DNA of 64,000 nt from positions 68,762-132,761 of the forward strand of contig JABCZZ010000001.1 in NCBI GenBank assembly GCA_013289445.1, in the 5' to 3' direction. Positions 8,099 through 17,635 of the stretch are shown here, one piece after another; positions within the stretch are counted from its first letter, which is position 1, and each line of letters starts with the position of its first letter. Below the pieces are notes generated by a model. The model made no database searches. It saw only the letters and a program-made list of their open reading frames with translations, and had not been told where the DNA came from. Both the position numbers and the translations under genes were made by a program. This stretch comes from Alphaproteobacteria bacterium (GTDB lineage: Bacteria; Pseudomonadota; Alphaproteobacteria; Rickettsiales; JABCZZ01).

Positions 8099-9535
8099 GT
8101 GAGCAAGCTTCTGACATTCGTGGATGAACCGCAGCAATTCCCCGCCGTGAGGGACGCGGCCTCGCGCAAGCTCGATTTCAACGAAATTTACGGCGGATTC
8201 GACAAAGCCAGCGCCGCACTTCAGGCTTCGCGCTGCTCGCAATGCGGCGTACCGTTCTGCCAGATTCACTGCCCGCTCTCCAACAACATCCCTGACTGGC
8301 TGAAACTGACCGCCGAAGGCAGGCTGGAAGAAGCCTATCAGGTCGCAAGCGCCACCAACACTTTTCCTGAAATCTGCGGGCGCATCTGCCCGCAGGATAA
8401 ACTCTGCGAAGGCAACTGCGTCATCGAAAAAGGCTTTGAGTCGGTGACCATCGGCTCGGTCGAAAAGCATATTACCGAAACCGCTTTTTCGATGGGCTGG
8501 GTAAAACCGCCCAGACCGCATAGTGAAAACGGGCTTTCCGTCGGCATCATCGGCGCTGGCCCCGCAGGCCTTGCTGCGGCGGATATGCTGCGCCGCCGCG
8601 GGTACAGCGTGCATGTCTATGACCGCTATGATCGTATCGGCGGCCTGCTCATTTACGGCATTCCCAATTTCAAATTGGAAAAACATGTCGTTGCACGCCG
8701 CCAGAAACTGCTCGAGGACGCCGGCATTACATTCCATCTCAATTTTGAACTGGGCAAACACGCAACACTCGAAGAGCTTCGCTCGCAGCATACCGCAGTG
8801 CTCATTGCCACCGGCGTCTATAAATACCGCGAGATGGAACTTCCCAACAATTCGCTTGCCGGCATCCATCAGGCCATGGATTACCTCACAGCAAGCAACC
8901 GCGTATGCCTCGGAGACAAAGTTGCCGAATATGACGACGGCACGCTCAATGCAGAAGGCAAGCATGTGGTAGTCATAGGCGGAGGCGACACTGCGATGGA
9001 CTGCGTGCGCACCGCCGTGCGTCAGGGCGCCAGGAAGGTCACCTGCCTTTACCGCCGCGACCGTGCCAACATGCCCGGCTCCGCCCGCGAGGTAAAAAAT
9101 GCCGAAGAAGAAGGTGTCGAATTCATCTGGCTCTCCGCGCCCAAGGGGTTCGTAGGCGACAGCAAGATAGAAAAAATCCTTGCGGTGAAGATGCGTCTCG
9201 CTGCGTCTGAAAATGGCGGCCGCCAGGCGCCTGTCGTGATTGAGAATTCACAGTTCACGCTCAAGGCCGACATGGTGATCAAGGCGCTCGGTTTTGAAGC
9301 AGAGGATATCCCCACCGCATTTGGTGCGCCGGAACTCACCCTTACCAAATGGGGCACGCTTAATGTTGATAACGCCACGCAGATGACGTCACTGCCCGGC
9401 GTGTTTGCCGCCGGGGATATCGTACGTGGCGCTTCGCTCGTCGTCTGGGCCATCAAGGACGGTCGCGATGCGGCAAATGGCATTGATGCCTGGGCGAAGG
9501 CGACGCAGAAAGAAAAGGCGCGTTATGTGGGGTAG
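8099..9535 (+). CDS. gltD: Glutamate synthase (NADPH) small subunit
   Basis: This 478-residue subunit takes electrons from NADPH through FAD and passes them by iron-sulfur clusters to the large subunit for glutamate synthesis. The N-terminal ferredoxin-like region has CSQCGVPFCQIHCPLSNN and CGRICPQDKLCEGNC. The FAD-binding motif is GIIGAGPAGLAAADML (about residue 144 onward), and the NADPH motif is VVIGGGDTAMDCVRTA (about 291 onward). The C-terminus has the FAD-contact block GVFAAGDIVRGASLVVWAI. The start is GTG at 8099. The gene lies upstream of gltB, and their frames overlap by 11 nt (9525-9535), so the subunits should be made in step. Confidence 0.97.
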   Translation: MSKLLTFVDEPQQFPAVRDAASRKLDFNEIYGGFDKASAALQASRCSQCGVPFCQIHCPLSNNIPDWLKLTAEGRLEEAYQVASATNTFPEICGRICPQDKLCEGNCVIEKGFESVTIGSVEKHITETAFSMGWVKPPRPHSENGLSVGIIGAGPAGLAAADMLRRRGYSVHVYDRYDRIGGLLIYGIPNFKLEKHVVARRQKLLEDAGITFHLNFELGKHATLEELRSQHTAVLIATGVYKYREMELPNNSLAGIHQAMDYLTASNRVCLGDKVAEYDDGTLNAEGKHVVVIGGGDTAMDCVRTAVRQGARKVTCLYRRDRANMPGSAREVKNAEEEGVEFIWLSAPKGFVGDSKIEKILAVKMRLAASENGGRQAPVVIENSQFTLKADMVIKALGFEAEDIPTAFGAPELTLTKWGTLNVDNATQMTSLPGVFAAGDIVRGASLVVWAIKDGRDAANGIDAWAKATQKEKARYVG

Positions 9536-12500
9536 TGACTGGAGCGAGCGCGCCGCGCATTTAACCAAGCATGGCCTTTATAACCCGGCAGACGAGCATG
9601 ATGCCTGCGGTGTAGGCCTTATCGCCGCCATTGACGGCAAACCAAGACGCGAAGTCGTTGAAGCAGGCATCAATGCGCTGAAAGCCGTCTATCACCGGGG
9701 CGCCGTCGATGCCGACGGCAAGACGGGTGACGGCGCCGGTTTGAGTGTGCAGATTCCCCTGCCGTTCTTTGAGGGGCATCTTACACGCGTCGGTAAAAAA
9801 CTTAAAAATGAACGTTTCGCCATTGGCATGATTTTCCTGCCGCGCAAAAATATGAAGGCGCAGGAAGAATGCCGCAGCGTGGTGGAATCGGAAGTGCTCA
9901 AATTCGGCTTCTCGATTTACGGCTGGAGGCAGGTGCCGGTGAACCCTTCGGTCATTGGCGAAATTGCCGCGGATTCGCGTCCTGAGATCGAGCAGATATT
10001 GCTGGCCGGTCGAAACGACATGCACGAAGAAGAATTCGAGCGCGAACTCTACATCATCCGCCGCCGTATTGAAAAAGCTGTCTATAGTCGCGCCATCAAC
10101 GATTTTTATATCTGTTCACTTTCCGGGCGCGGCGTCATCTATAAAGGGCTCTTCAAGGCTGAACAGCTCACCGAGTTTTATCCCGATCTTACCGATGCGC
10201 GCTTTGTCTCGGCCTACGCCATCTTTCACCAGCGCTTTTCCACCAACACCGCGCCCGCATGGCACCTGGCACAGCCTTTTCGCATGATCGCCCATAACGG
10301 CGAGATCAACACGCTCAAGGGCAACATCAATTTCATGAAGAGCCATGAAGCGACGATGAGCTCGCCCGCTTTCAAAGGTCTCGAGGAGGATCTGCGCCCG
10401 GTGATTCCGGACAATACATCCGACACGGGCGCGCTCGATTCAGTGATGGAGGTGATGGTGCGTGCCGGGCGTCCGCTGCCGCTTGCCAAGCTGATTCTTG
10501 TGCCACCCAGCTGGGGTGCCGCCACGGACGTGCCGCAAGCACATAAAGACATGTTTCATTACCTCAACTGCATCTCCGAAGCATGGGATGGCCCGGCGGC
10601 GCTTGCCGCTACCGATGGCAAATGGGTCATCGCCGGTATGGATCGCAATGGCCTGCGCCCGATGCGCTATGCCATCACCGATGACGGGTTGCTTCTTATC
10701 GGCTCAGAATCGGGCATGGTGCCGATGGACGACGCCAAGGTGCGCATGAAGGGACGTCTTGGGCCAGGCGACATTATCGGCGTCAATCTCGAGCAGGGCA
10801 TGCTCTATACCGATCGCGAAATGAAGGATTTGCTCGCCGGCATGCATCCTTACGCCGAGTGGTCTAAAAACATCAAACCTCTCGACGCGCTCATCGGCAC
10901 AGCACCGGCTCCTCAGTCGCATCTGAGCGAAAGCACTATCAGACGCATGCAGCATGCTGTGGCTATCACACAGGAAGATCTCGAACTGCTGCTGCAACCC
11001 ATGGCCGAAACCGGCAAAGAAGGTATCGGCTCCATGGGCGACGACACGCCGCTTGCTATTCTCTCAAGCAAATATCGCGGCTTTCATCATTTCTTCCGCC
11101 AGAATTTTAGCCAGGTGACGAATCCGCCGATTGATTCGTTGCGCGAACGCCGCGTGATGAGCCTTAACACACGCTTTGGCAATAACGGCAATTTCCTCGC
11201 GTTCGATGAATCGCACAGCCATACGCTGCTGCTTTCTTCGCCGGTGCTGCTCGGCCATGAACTAGCGACCCTGCAAAAACATTTGTCTGATAAGGTCACC
11301 GTTATCGATGCGCTCTTTGACATGAGCGATGATAAAAACACCCTGCATAAGGGCTTAGACAGCATCATTCGCCAGGCCGAAGAAGCGGTGCATGCCGGCA
11401 AACCCTACATCATCCTCACCGATGAAAAGCGCGATGAAACTCACGCCGGCATCCCGATGATTCTGGCGGCAGGTGCGGTGCATACCCATCTCGTGCGCAA
11501 GAAGCAGCGTAAAAGTGCCTCCATCATCGTGCGCTCTGCCGAATGTCTCGATGTGCACCACTTCGCTGTGCTGATTGGCGTGGGCGCCACCGTGATCAAC
11601 GCCTACCTCGCCGAAGAGACCATCCTGATGCGCTGCAAGCGCGGATTGTTTGGCAAACTCACTACCGGTGAAGCGCTTGCCAATTTCAAAGATGCTGCCG
11701 GTAACGGCATTCTTAAAATCATGTCCAAGATGGGTATCTCCATTGTGAGTTCTTATCGTGGTGGCTGTAATTTTGAAGCGCTGGGTCTTTCGCGTTCGCT
11801 TACCAGTGAATTTTTCCTGGGCCTACCCTCGCGTATTTCAGGACTGGGGCTCGAAGGTATCGAGAACCGCGTGCGCGCGCTACATGAAAAAGCCTATCAG
11901 GGCGAGGATGTCGAAGCCCTGCCGATAGGCGGCTTTTACCGTTACCGTGTACAGAGTGAAAAACACGCGTGGGAAGGCGATGCCATCCACCTGCTGCAAA
12001 GCGCCTGCGCAAGCGGCACGTACGCGCTGTACAAGCAATATGCCGAACGTATTTACGATGCGCCGCCCGTGAACCTGCGCGACCTGCTTGATTTCAATTC
12101 CGATCGCAAACCTATTGATGTCGACCAGGTGGAATCGCTCACCGAGATTCGCAAACGTTTCATTGCTCCGGCTATGTCACTGGGCGCACTTTCACCCGAA
12201 GCGCATGAAACACTTGCCATCGCTATGAACCGCATTGGCGCAGCCAGCAATTCCGGCGAAGGCGGCGAAGGCCCGGAACGTTTTACGCCGCATGCCAATG
12301 GCGACAATCCCAATTCCACTATCAAACAGGTGGCCTCGGCGCGCTTTGGCGTCACCGCTGAATATTTAAACAATGCCGCCGAGCTGCAGATCAAAATCGC
12401 CCAAGGCGCCAAACCCGGTGAAGGCGGCCAGCTACCGGGCTACAAGGTGACGATGGAGATTGCCCGCCTGCGCCATGCCACCGAAGGCGTCACACTGATT

Positions 12501-14045
12501 TCGCCGCCGCCGCATCACGATATTTATTCCATCGAGGATCTGGCGCAGCTGATTTTCGATCTCAAGCAAATCAATCCCACTGCCATTGTATCGGTGAAGC
12601 TCGTTGCGCAGTCAGGCATCGGCACCATTGCCAGCGGTGTGGCCAAAGCCATGGCCGACAAAATCGTCATCGCCGGGCATACGGGCGGCACGGGTGCCAG
12701 CCCCTATTCGAGTATCAAGCATGCGGGCATCCCATGGGAAATGGGTCTTTCCGAAGCTAACCAGGTGCTCACGCTCAACCGCCTGCGCCACCGCGTGAAA
12801 CTGCAGACCGACGGCGGCATCAAAACCGGCCGCGATGTTGTCATTGCCGCATTGCTGGGTGCCGAAGAATTCGCACTCGGTACCGCCTCGCTGGTCGCCA
12901 TGGGTTGTCTGCTCGTACGCCAGTGTCACAGCAACACCTGCCCGGTAGGCATCACTACGCAGAATCCTAAACTACGCGAAAAATTTGAAGGCACGGTCGA
13001 AAAAGTTGTCAATCTCTTTAGCTTTATTGCCGAGGAAGTTCGCGAAATACTGGCAAATCTCGGTTATAAAACGCTCGATGAGATCATTGGGCGTGCCGAC
13101 CTGCTGCATCAGGTGAATTACGGCAGCGAGGATCTTGTGGACCTTGATCTCAATCCGTTGCTCTCCCTTGCCGATCCGGCCAGCAGCGCGCGCCGCCATA
13201 GCATGATCAGCCGCAATGAAGTGCCCGACACGCTCGACGCCCAGATGATCAAGGATGCAAAGAGTGCCCTGGAACATAATGAAAAAATCCAGCTCGCCTA
13301 CACTGTGCGCAACACCCACCGCGCCGTAGGCACGCGTCTTTCCTCGATGATGACAAGGCGCCACGACACTTCCGACCTGCAACCCAATCATATCACGCTT
13401 AAGCTGCGTGGCTCGGCAGGCCAGTCGCTGGGCGCTTTTGCGGTGCGCGGCATCAAGATTCAGGTATTTGGCGACGCCAATGATTATGTCGGTAAAGGTC
13501 TCTCGGGCGGTACCATCGCGCTGCGCACACGCCCTTCAAGCAAGCTTGTACCGCATGATAACACCATCATCGGCAATACGGTGCTGTATGGCGCTACGGC
13601 GGGTAAACTGTTTGCTGCAGGGGAAGCGGGTGAACGTTTTGCCGTGCGCAATTGTGGCGCGCTCACCGTGATCGAAGGCTGCGGTTCCAATGGTTGCGAA
13701 TATATGACCGGCGGCATCGCCGTTATTTTAGGTAAAGTCGGCGATAATTTTGCCGCCGGCATGACAGGTGGAATGGCCTTCGTCTATGACCCTGGCGATG
13801 GCCTCGTACATCGCGTCAATCCGGAAACCGTTATCATTGCTCCCGTCGCCTCACGCTATTGGGAGGACCAGCTCAAGAGCCTTATTGCAGAGCATGTGGC
13901 GGAAACCGGCTCGCCGCGCGCAGAAGCCATTCTCAAGAGCTGGGAATACGAATTGCCCAAGTTCAAGCAGGTCTGCCCGAAGGAAATGCTTACCCGGTTA
14001 GAGCATCCATTAAGCGATGAACCGGTGGTGGAAAAGCGCGCTTAA
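9525..14045 (+). CDS. gltB: Glutamate synthase (NADPH) large subunit
   Basis: This 1506-residue subunit takes ammonia from glutamine and adds it to 2-oxoglutarate. I start it at the ATG at 9525, which overlaps the end of gltD; the frame is open further upstream only as gltD antiphase sequence. The catalytic N-terminal cysteine of the glutaminase domain is Cys28 in DEHDACGVGL, after a short propeptide. The central and FMN-binding domains follow, with GHTGGTGASPYSSIKHAGIPWE. The [3Fe-4S] cysteines lie in CLLVRQCHSNTCPVGI. The C-terminal beta-helix domain contains the repeated GxxxGG units seen in GNTVLYGATAGKLFAAGEAGE. The protein appears intact. Confidence 0.98.
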   Translation: MWGSDWSERAAHLTKHGLYNPADEHDACGVGLIAAIDGKPRREVVEAGINALKAVYHRGAVDADGKTGDGAGLSVQIPLPFFEGHLTRVGKKLKNERFAIGMIFLPRKNMKAQEECRSVVESEVLKFGFSIYGWRQVPVNPSVIGEIAADSRPEIEQILLAGRNDMHEEEFERELYIIRRRIEKAVYSRAINDFYICSLSGRGVIYKGLFKAEQLTEFYPDLTDARFVSAYAIFHQRFSTNTAPAWHLAQPFRMIAHNGEINTLKGNINFMKSHEATMSSPAFKGLEEDLRPVIPDNTSDTGALDSVMEVMVRAGRPLPLAKLILVPPSWGAATDVPQAHKDMFHYLNCISEAWDGPAALAATDGKWVIAGMDRNGLRPMRYAITDDGLLLIGSESGMVPMDDAKVRMKGRLGPGDIIGVNLEQGMLYTDREMKDLLAGMHPYAEWSKNIKPLDALIGTAPAPQSHLSESTIRRMQHAVAITQEDLELLLQPMAETGKEGIGSMGDDTPLAILSSKYRGFHHFFRQNFSQVTNPPIDSLRERRVMSLNTRFGNNGNFLAFDESHSHTLLLSSPVLLGHELATLQKHLSDKVTVIDALFDMSDDKNTLHKGLDSIIRQAEEAVHAGKPYIILTDEKRDETHAGIPMILAAGAVHTHLVRKKQRKSASIIVRSAECLDVHHFAVLIGVGATVINAYLAEETILMRCKRGLFGKLTTGEALANFKDAAGNGILKIMSKMGISIVSSYRGGCNFEALGLSRSLTSEFFLGLPSRISGLGLEGIENRVRALHEKAYQGEDVEALPIGGFYRYRVQSEKHAWEGDAIHLLQSACASGTYALYKQYAERIYDAPPVNLRDLLDFNSDRKPIDVDQVESLTEIRKRFIAPAMSLGALSPEAHETLAIAMNRIGAASNSGEGGEGPERFTPHANGDNPNSTIKQVASARFGVTAEYLNNAAELQIKIAQGAKPGEGGQLPGYKVTMEIARLRHATEGVTLISPPPHHDIYSIEDLAQLIFDLKQINPTAIVSVKLVAQSGIGTIASGVAKAMADKIVIAGHTGGTGASPYSSIKHAGIPWEMGLSEANQVLTLNRLRHRVKLQTDGGIKTGRDVVIAALLGAEEFALGTASLVAMGCLLVRQCHSNTCPVGITTQNPKLREKFEGTVEKVVNLFSFIAEEVREILANLGYKTLDEIIGRADLLHQVNYGSEDLVDLDLNPLLSLADPASSARRHSMISRNEVPDTLDAQMIKDAKSALEHNEKIQLAYTVRNTHRAVGTRLSSMMTRRHDTSDLQPNHITLKLRGSAGQSLGAFAVRGIKIQVFGDANDYVGKGLSGGTIALRTRPSSKLVPHDNTIIGNTVLYGATAGKLFAAGEAGERFAVRNCGALTVIEGCGSNGCEYMTGGIAVILGKVGDNFAAGMTGGMAFVYDPGDGLVHRVNPETVIIAPVASRYWEDQLKSLIAEHVAETGSPRAEAILKSWEYELPKFKQVCPKEMLTRLEHPLSDEPVVEKRA

Positions 14046-14161
14046 AAGCAGCCTTACGCACCGCGCATTCTACTATGCCTACATTATCAATTCAGCCGGG
14101 GTGATTTTTAGCCAAACGGTAACAATTGCCAACCCACGGATACCTCTTTATAATTTTCGCC

Positions 14162-14833
14162 ATGCGCACCCTTTACCATACCCCGTTATCGCCCTATTGC
14201 CGCAAAATCCGCCTCCTGCTGCGTGAGAAGGATCTCGATTTTGACCTGATTGCCGAGAACTTCTGGGACCGCAGGCTCGAATTCTTCGCGCTTAACCCTG
14301 CAGGTGAAGTGCCGGTGCTGCTGGAGCCGGACGGCGAGGTTATCTGCGGTAATCACGCCATCATGGAATATCTCGAAGAAGCGTACCGCGACAATAAACG
14401 CTTCGTCGGCAGCTCCATCGCCGAACGTGCAGAGGTGCGCCGGCTCATCGACTGGTTTGACCGCAAATTCGATCAGGAGGTCACGCAGAACATCCTGTTC
14501 GAGAAAATCTTCAAGCGTTTGTGGCGCTACGGCGAGCCGCATTCCGACGCTATCCGTGCCGGCAAGAAAAACATTCTTTATCATCTCGACTATATTGCGT
14601 TCCTCACGCTTGAGCATCGCTACCTGACCGGGGATACGCCCACGCTCGCCGACATGGCGGCGGCAGCGCATCTCTCGGCCATTGACTATCTGGGTGATGT
14701 GCCGTGGGAACACAACGCCAAGGCTAAGGACTGGTATGCGCTGATGAAATCGCGTCCTTCACTTCGCAGCGTGCTCACCGACCGGGTGGCGATGGCCAAG
14801 CCGCCCGAGCATTACGAAGACCCGGATTTTTAA
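14162..14833 (+). CDS. Glutathione S-transferase family protein (SspA-like)
   Basis: This protein of 223 residues has an N-terminal thioredoxin-like domain beginning MRTLYHTPLSPYCRKIRLLL, with the SPYCRK segment where GST family members bind glutathione. The NPAGEVPVL and GNHAIMEYLEE motifs that position glutathione follow, and then an all-helical C-terminal domain. The start at 14162 fits the family; an in-frame start at 14126 would add an unrelated hydrophobic stretch. The gene ends 2 nt before queG, so the two are probably one transcript. Whether it is a detoxifying enzyme or a stringent-starvation-type regulator cannot be told. Confidence 0.88.
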   Translation: MRTLYHTPLSPYCRKIRLLLREKDLDFDLIAENFWDRRLEFFALNPAGEVPVLLEPDGEVICGNHAIMEYLEEAYRDNKRFVGSSIAERAEVRRLIDWFDRKFDQEVTQNILFEKIFKRLWRYGEPHSDAIRAGKKNILYHLDYIAFLTLEHRYLTGDTPTLADMAAAAHLSAIDYLGDVPWEHNAKAKDWYALMKSRPSLRSVLTDRVAMAKPPEHYEDPDF

Positions 14834-14835
14834 CG

Positions 14836-15951
14836 ATGGATGCCAAAACCACCATACGTACCCTTGCAGCAAAACACGGCTTTGATGCGGTCGGTTTTAC
14901 CACGCCCGATCTGCCAGAATCGGCGCCCAAAGGCCTGCGCAATTTTCTTGATCACCAGCATCACGGCGAAATGACATGGATGGAAAAAAAGCACGATCGC
15001 CGCACTTCTCCCAAGATAATCTGGCCGGACGTTCGATCAATAATCGTGCTGGGGCAGAATTACGGGCCCTATGCCGATCCGATGCAAAAACTTGATCAAA
15101 CGAATACCGGCAACATTTCCTGCTATGCGCAGGGTGATGATTATCACGACGTTATTAAGAAAAAACTCAAGGCACTGGCACGCGATCTCATCGCTGCGTT
15201 GGGTGGCGACGTGAAGGTGTTTGTAGATACGGCGCCGGTGATGGAAAAGCCACTCGCAGAGCAGGCGGGGTTGGGTTGGCAGGGCAAACATACCTGTCTG
15301 GTTTCGCGCGAATTCGGCAGCTGGCTGTTTCTGGGTGAAATTTTCACTACCCACTCTCTGGCGCCGGATGAGCCTGAGACTGATCACTGCGGAACATGCA
15401 CGAATTGTCTGGATATCTGCCCTACGCAGGCTTTCACCGGCCCGCGCGAGCTCGATGCACGCAAATGCATTTCTTACCTCACGATTGAGCATAAGGGCCA
15501 TATTGATTTGCAGTATCGCAAAGCCATGGGCAACCGTATCTATGGCTGCGACGACTGCCTTGCCGTGTGCCCGTGGAACAAATTCGCGCAAGTGGCACAG
15601 CAATCTGCCTATCACGCGCGGGACAGCCTCGTATCCCCTCCCCTTGACCACCTTGTAACGCTGGATGATAGAGCCTTTCGCGATTTATTCTCCCAATCGC
15701 CCATCAAGCGCATTGGGCGTGACCGGTTTATCCGCAATGTGCTGATTGCCATTGGCAACAGCAAGGACGCATCGCATATCTCCCACATTACAGACCTGCT
15801 TGGCGATACCTCGCCACTGGTGCGCGCCATGGCCGTCTGGGCACTGGGCGAACTTGCGTCGGCGCAGGAATATTCTACAATGAAAATTCACTACATGCCA
15901 CGCGAGGCAGCGGCAGATGTCGCTGGAGAATGGAATAGAAAGGCAGGCTGA
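14836..15951 (+). CDS. queG: Epoxyqueuosine reductase
   Basis: QueG reduces epoxyqueuosine to queuosine at the wobble position of tRNAs for Asp, Asn, His and Tyr, using cobalamin and two [4Fe-4S] clusters. The 371-residue frame has the N-terminal cobalamin-binding part, with MTWMEKKHDRR and KVFVDTAPVMEKPLAEQAGLG. Two cluster motifs follow, CGTCTNCLDICPTQAF and CDDCLAVCPWNKF. The C-terminal portion has a HEAT-like region (SPIKRIGRDRFIRNVLIAIG). The gene starts 2 nt after the GST-like gene and is followed by a glutaredoxin gene 1 nt after its stop. All expected cysteines are present. Confidence 0.96.
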   Translation: MDAKTTIRTLAAKHGFDAVGFTTPDLPESAPKGLRNFLDHQHHGEMTWMEKKHDRRTSPKIIWPDVRSIIVLGQNYGPYADPMQKLDQTNTGNISCYAQGDDYHDVIKKKLKALARDLIAALGGDVKVFVDTAPVMEKPLAEQAGLGWQGKHTCLVSREFGSWLFLGEIFTTHSLAPDEPETDHCGTCTNCLDICPTQAFTGPRELDARKCISYLTIEHKGHIDLQYRKAMGNRIYGCDDCLAVCPWNKFAQVAQQSAYHARDSLVSPPLDHLVTLDDRAFRDLFSQSPIKRIGRDRFIRNVLIAIGNSKDASHISHITDLLGDTSPLVRAMAVWALGELASAQEYSTMKIHYMPREAAADVAGEWNRKAG

Positions 15952-15952
15952 T

Positions 15953-16213
15953 ATGGCTGATATCACTATTTATACAACGCCCGTGTGCCCTTACTGCGTG
16001 CGCGCAAAGGATTTGCTCAAACGCAAAGGCCACAGCAAATACAAGGAAGTAGATGTCTCGGTGAGCGATGCCGTGCGCGATGAAATGATAAAAAAATCCG
16101 GCGGCAAACGTAGTGTGCCTCAAATTTTTATCAACGGCACCCATATCGGCGGGTGCGACGATCTCTACGCCCTCGACAAAGCTGGCAAGCTTGATGCGTT
16201 GCTAAGTGCCTAA
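15953..16213 (+). CDS. grxC: Glutaredoxin 3
   Basis: This 86-residue glutaredoxin has the dithiol active site CPYC in TTPVCPYCVRAKDLL, the TVP-type cis-proline loop as RSVPQIFINGTHIGG, and the GGCDDLYALDKAGKLD ending of Grx3 proteins. It reduces disulfides and mixed glutathione disulfides in the cytoplasm. The start at 15953 is 1 nt after the queG stop; a longer frame to 15917 would overlap queG. The gene converges with the heptose cluster, and I see no clear terminator in the 89 nt between them. Confidence 0.95.
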   Translation: MADITIYTTPVCPYCVRAKDLLKRKGHSKYKEVDVSVSDAVRDEMIKKSGGKRSVPQIFINGTHIGGCDDLYALDKAGKLDALLSA

Positions 16214-16302
16214 GCGCTTTACCTTACGCATCGCGATTTTAAAAACACTCGCTTCCAAGCCTGTCAGGCAAAACGGTGAAATCTCTGAATTTACCTTATT
16301 AA

Positions 16303-17019
16303 TTAAGCGAAATCACCGGCACGCCAGGGGCGCCAGAAGCCATTCTTGCGCACACGCTCGTAATCTTCCGGAATGCCGATATCGATAAAATAATCGTCCG
16401 TGATAAAGGCTGCCGGCTGGATTTTCTCAAGGCGCTTGGGCAGAAAATCTTTTTCGAAGGAAAAGGCAGCAGGTAATTTGGTGTCGCTAAAAAGCTTCGG
16501 GTCCAGCACATAAATACCTGCATTAATCAGCCCAGCCCTGCCCGGCTTGCCATCCTCAAACGACGTAATGACACCATCCTCTTCTTCTACGCGGCCATAA
16601 CGCCCCGTATCTTCCATCTGACGCAGCACCATCGTCAGTGGCAAACCGCTTTTGGCGTGATCCCTGTAAAGCGCGCGGTAATCAATACGTGCGAAGCTGT
16701 CGCCGTTGAGCACCATCACAGGTGAATCCTGCGGGCATTCCTTAAGTGCGAATTTCATGCCCCCGCCCGTACCCAGTGGCGTCTTCTCGATAGCGAGGTT
16801 GAGCGGCACAGGCGGGCGATTCTCTTCGAAATGGTCGCGAATCTTTTCCCATTCATAATGCACACTCAGCGTAACGCCGGTGGCACCGTACCAGACCAGC
16901 GCTTCAATCAGCCAATCAAGAAATGTACGGCCCTTTATGGGTGCCAGCGGCTTTGGCACATCGGGCACCGCGCTGCGCAGGCGTGTACCGAATCCACCTG
17001 CGAGTATGAGGGCATGCAT
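16303..17019 (-). CDS. hddC: D-glycero-alpha-D-manno-heptose 1-phosphate guanylyltransferase-like nucleotidyltransferase
   Basis: This 238-residue sugar-1-phosphate nucleotidyltransferase starts with ALILAGGFGTRLRSAVPDVP, followed by KPLAPI. This is the nucleotide-binding signature of the family. GDSF and the later DIGIPEDYERV ending match the HddC/RmlA-like group. In context it should join GTP to heptose 1-phosphate to make GDP-D-glycero-alpha-D-manno-heptose. I start it at 17019, because the frame to 17103 only runs into gmhA. It is the last gene of the minus-strand cluster, and its start lies 1 nt past the gmhA stop. Substrate identity is inferred from neighbouring gmhA and hddA; a mannose- or other sugar-specific enzyme remains possible. 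Confidence 0.85.
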   Translation of the reverse strand: MHALILAGGFGTRLRSAVPDVPKPLAPIKGRTFLDWLIEALVWYGATGVTLSVHYEWEKIRDHFEENRPPVPLNLAIEKTPLGTGGGMKFALKECPQDSPVMVLNGDSFARIDYRALYRDHAKSGLPLTMVLRQMEDTGRYGRVEEEDGVITSFEDGKPGRAGLINAGIYVLDPKLFSDTKLPAAFSFEKDFLPKRLEKIQPAAFITDDYFIDIGIPEDYERVRKNGFWRPWRAGDFA

Positions 17020-17020
17020 A

Positions 17021-17635
17021 TCAGGCCGTTTTGTTTTTGAAGGCTGTGCCGTATTGCTTGCCGAACAGCGTGTCTTCAATGATCTGGCAAAGAATATGGC
17101 CAAGCATAATATGGCATTCCTGAATACGCGGCGTATGGCTGGAGGGAATCTTAAGCGCTATATCGCAAAGCGAGGCCATCTTGCCACCAGTCTTGCCGGT
17201 AAAGCCGATGGTCTTAATGCCAATTTTCTTGGCAGCCTCGATAGCGGCAAGAATGTTAGGAGAATTTCCCGACGTCGAAAGCACCACAAGTACGTCGCCC
17301 TGCTGGCCGAGCGCTTCGACCTGTCTTGCAAACAGGCGTTCATAACCGTAATCATTGCCAATCGCCGTAAGCGCGGAGGTGTCCGTGGTGAGCGCTACGG
17401 AAGGCAGTCCCGGGCGGTCATAATTGAAACGGCTCACCAATTCAGCCGCCATGTGCTGGCTGTCGGCAGCGCTGCCGCCATTGCCGGCAAATAATATTTT
17501 CTTTTTTGCCCTGAGCGCAGTGAGGCAGGTCTCGCCTGCCTGTTCTACGGCGGAAAGCAGCGAAGCATCCGCAAGCACTTCTTTGATGGTGGCCTGCGTT
17601 GCTTCAATCGATTCGCGGATGAGTTTGCTGCTCAT
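17021..17635 (-). CDS. gmhA: Sedoheptulose 7-phosphate isomerase
   Basis: GmhA converts sedoheptulose 7-phosphate to D-glycero-D-manno-heptose 7-phosphate, the first step to activated heptose. The 204-residue SIS-domain protein shows ILFAGNGGSAADSQHMAAEL, LTTDTSALTAIGNDYGYERL and VLSTSGNSPNI, which bind the phosphate and substrate, and RIQECHIMLGHILCQIIED near the C-terminus, which carries conserved Glu and His residues. It overlaps the upstream permease gene by 4 nt (17632-17635). The enzyme fits either LPS core heptose or a surface-glycan heptose; the adjoining hddA and hddC point to the GDP route. Confidence 0.95.
   Translation of the reverse strand: MSSKLIRESIEATQATIKEVLADASLLSAVEQAGETCLTALRAKKKILFAGNGGSAADSQHMAAELVSRFNYDRPGLPSVALTTDTSALTAIGNDYGYERLFARQVEALGQQGDVLVVLSTSGNSPNILAAIEAAKKIGIKTIGFTGKTGGKMASLCDIALKIPSSHTPRIQECHIMLGHILCQIIEDTLFGKQYGTAFKNKTA

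Noticed and set aside
7949..8965. 338-codon minus-strand frame antisense to gltD
   Set aside because: It runs against conserved GltD sequence and has no family features; long antisense frames are common in GC-rich coding DNA.
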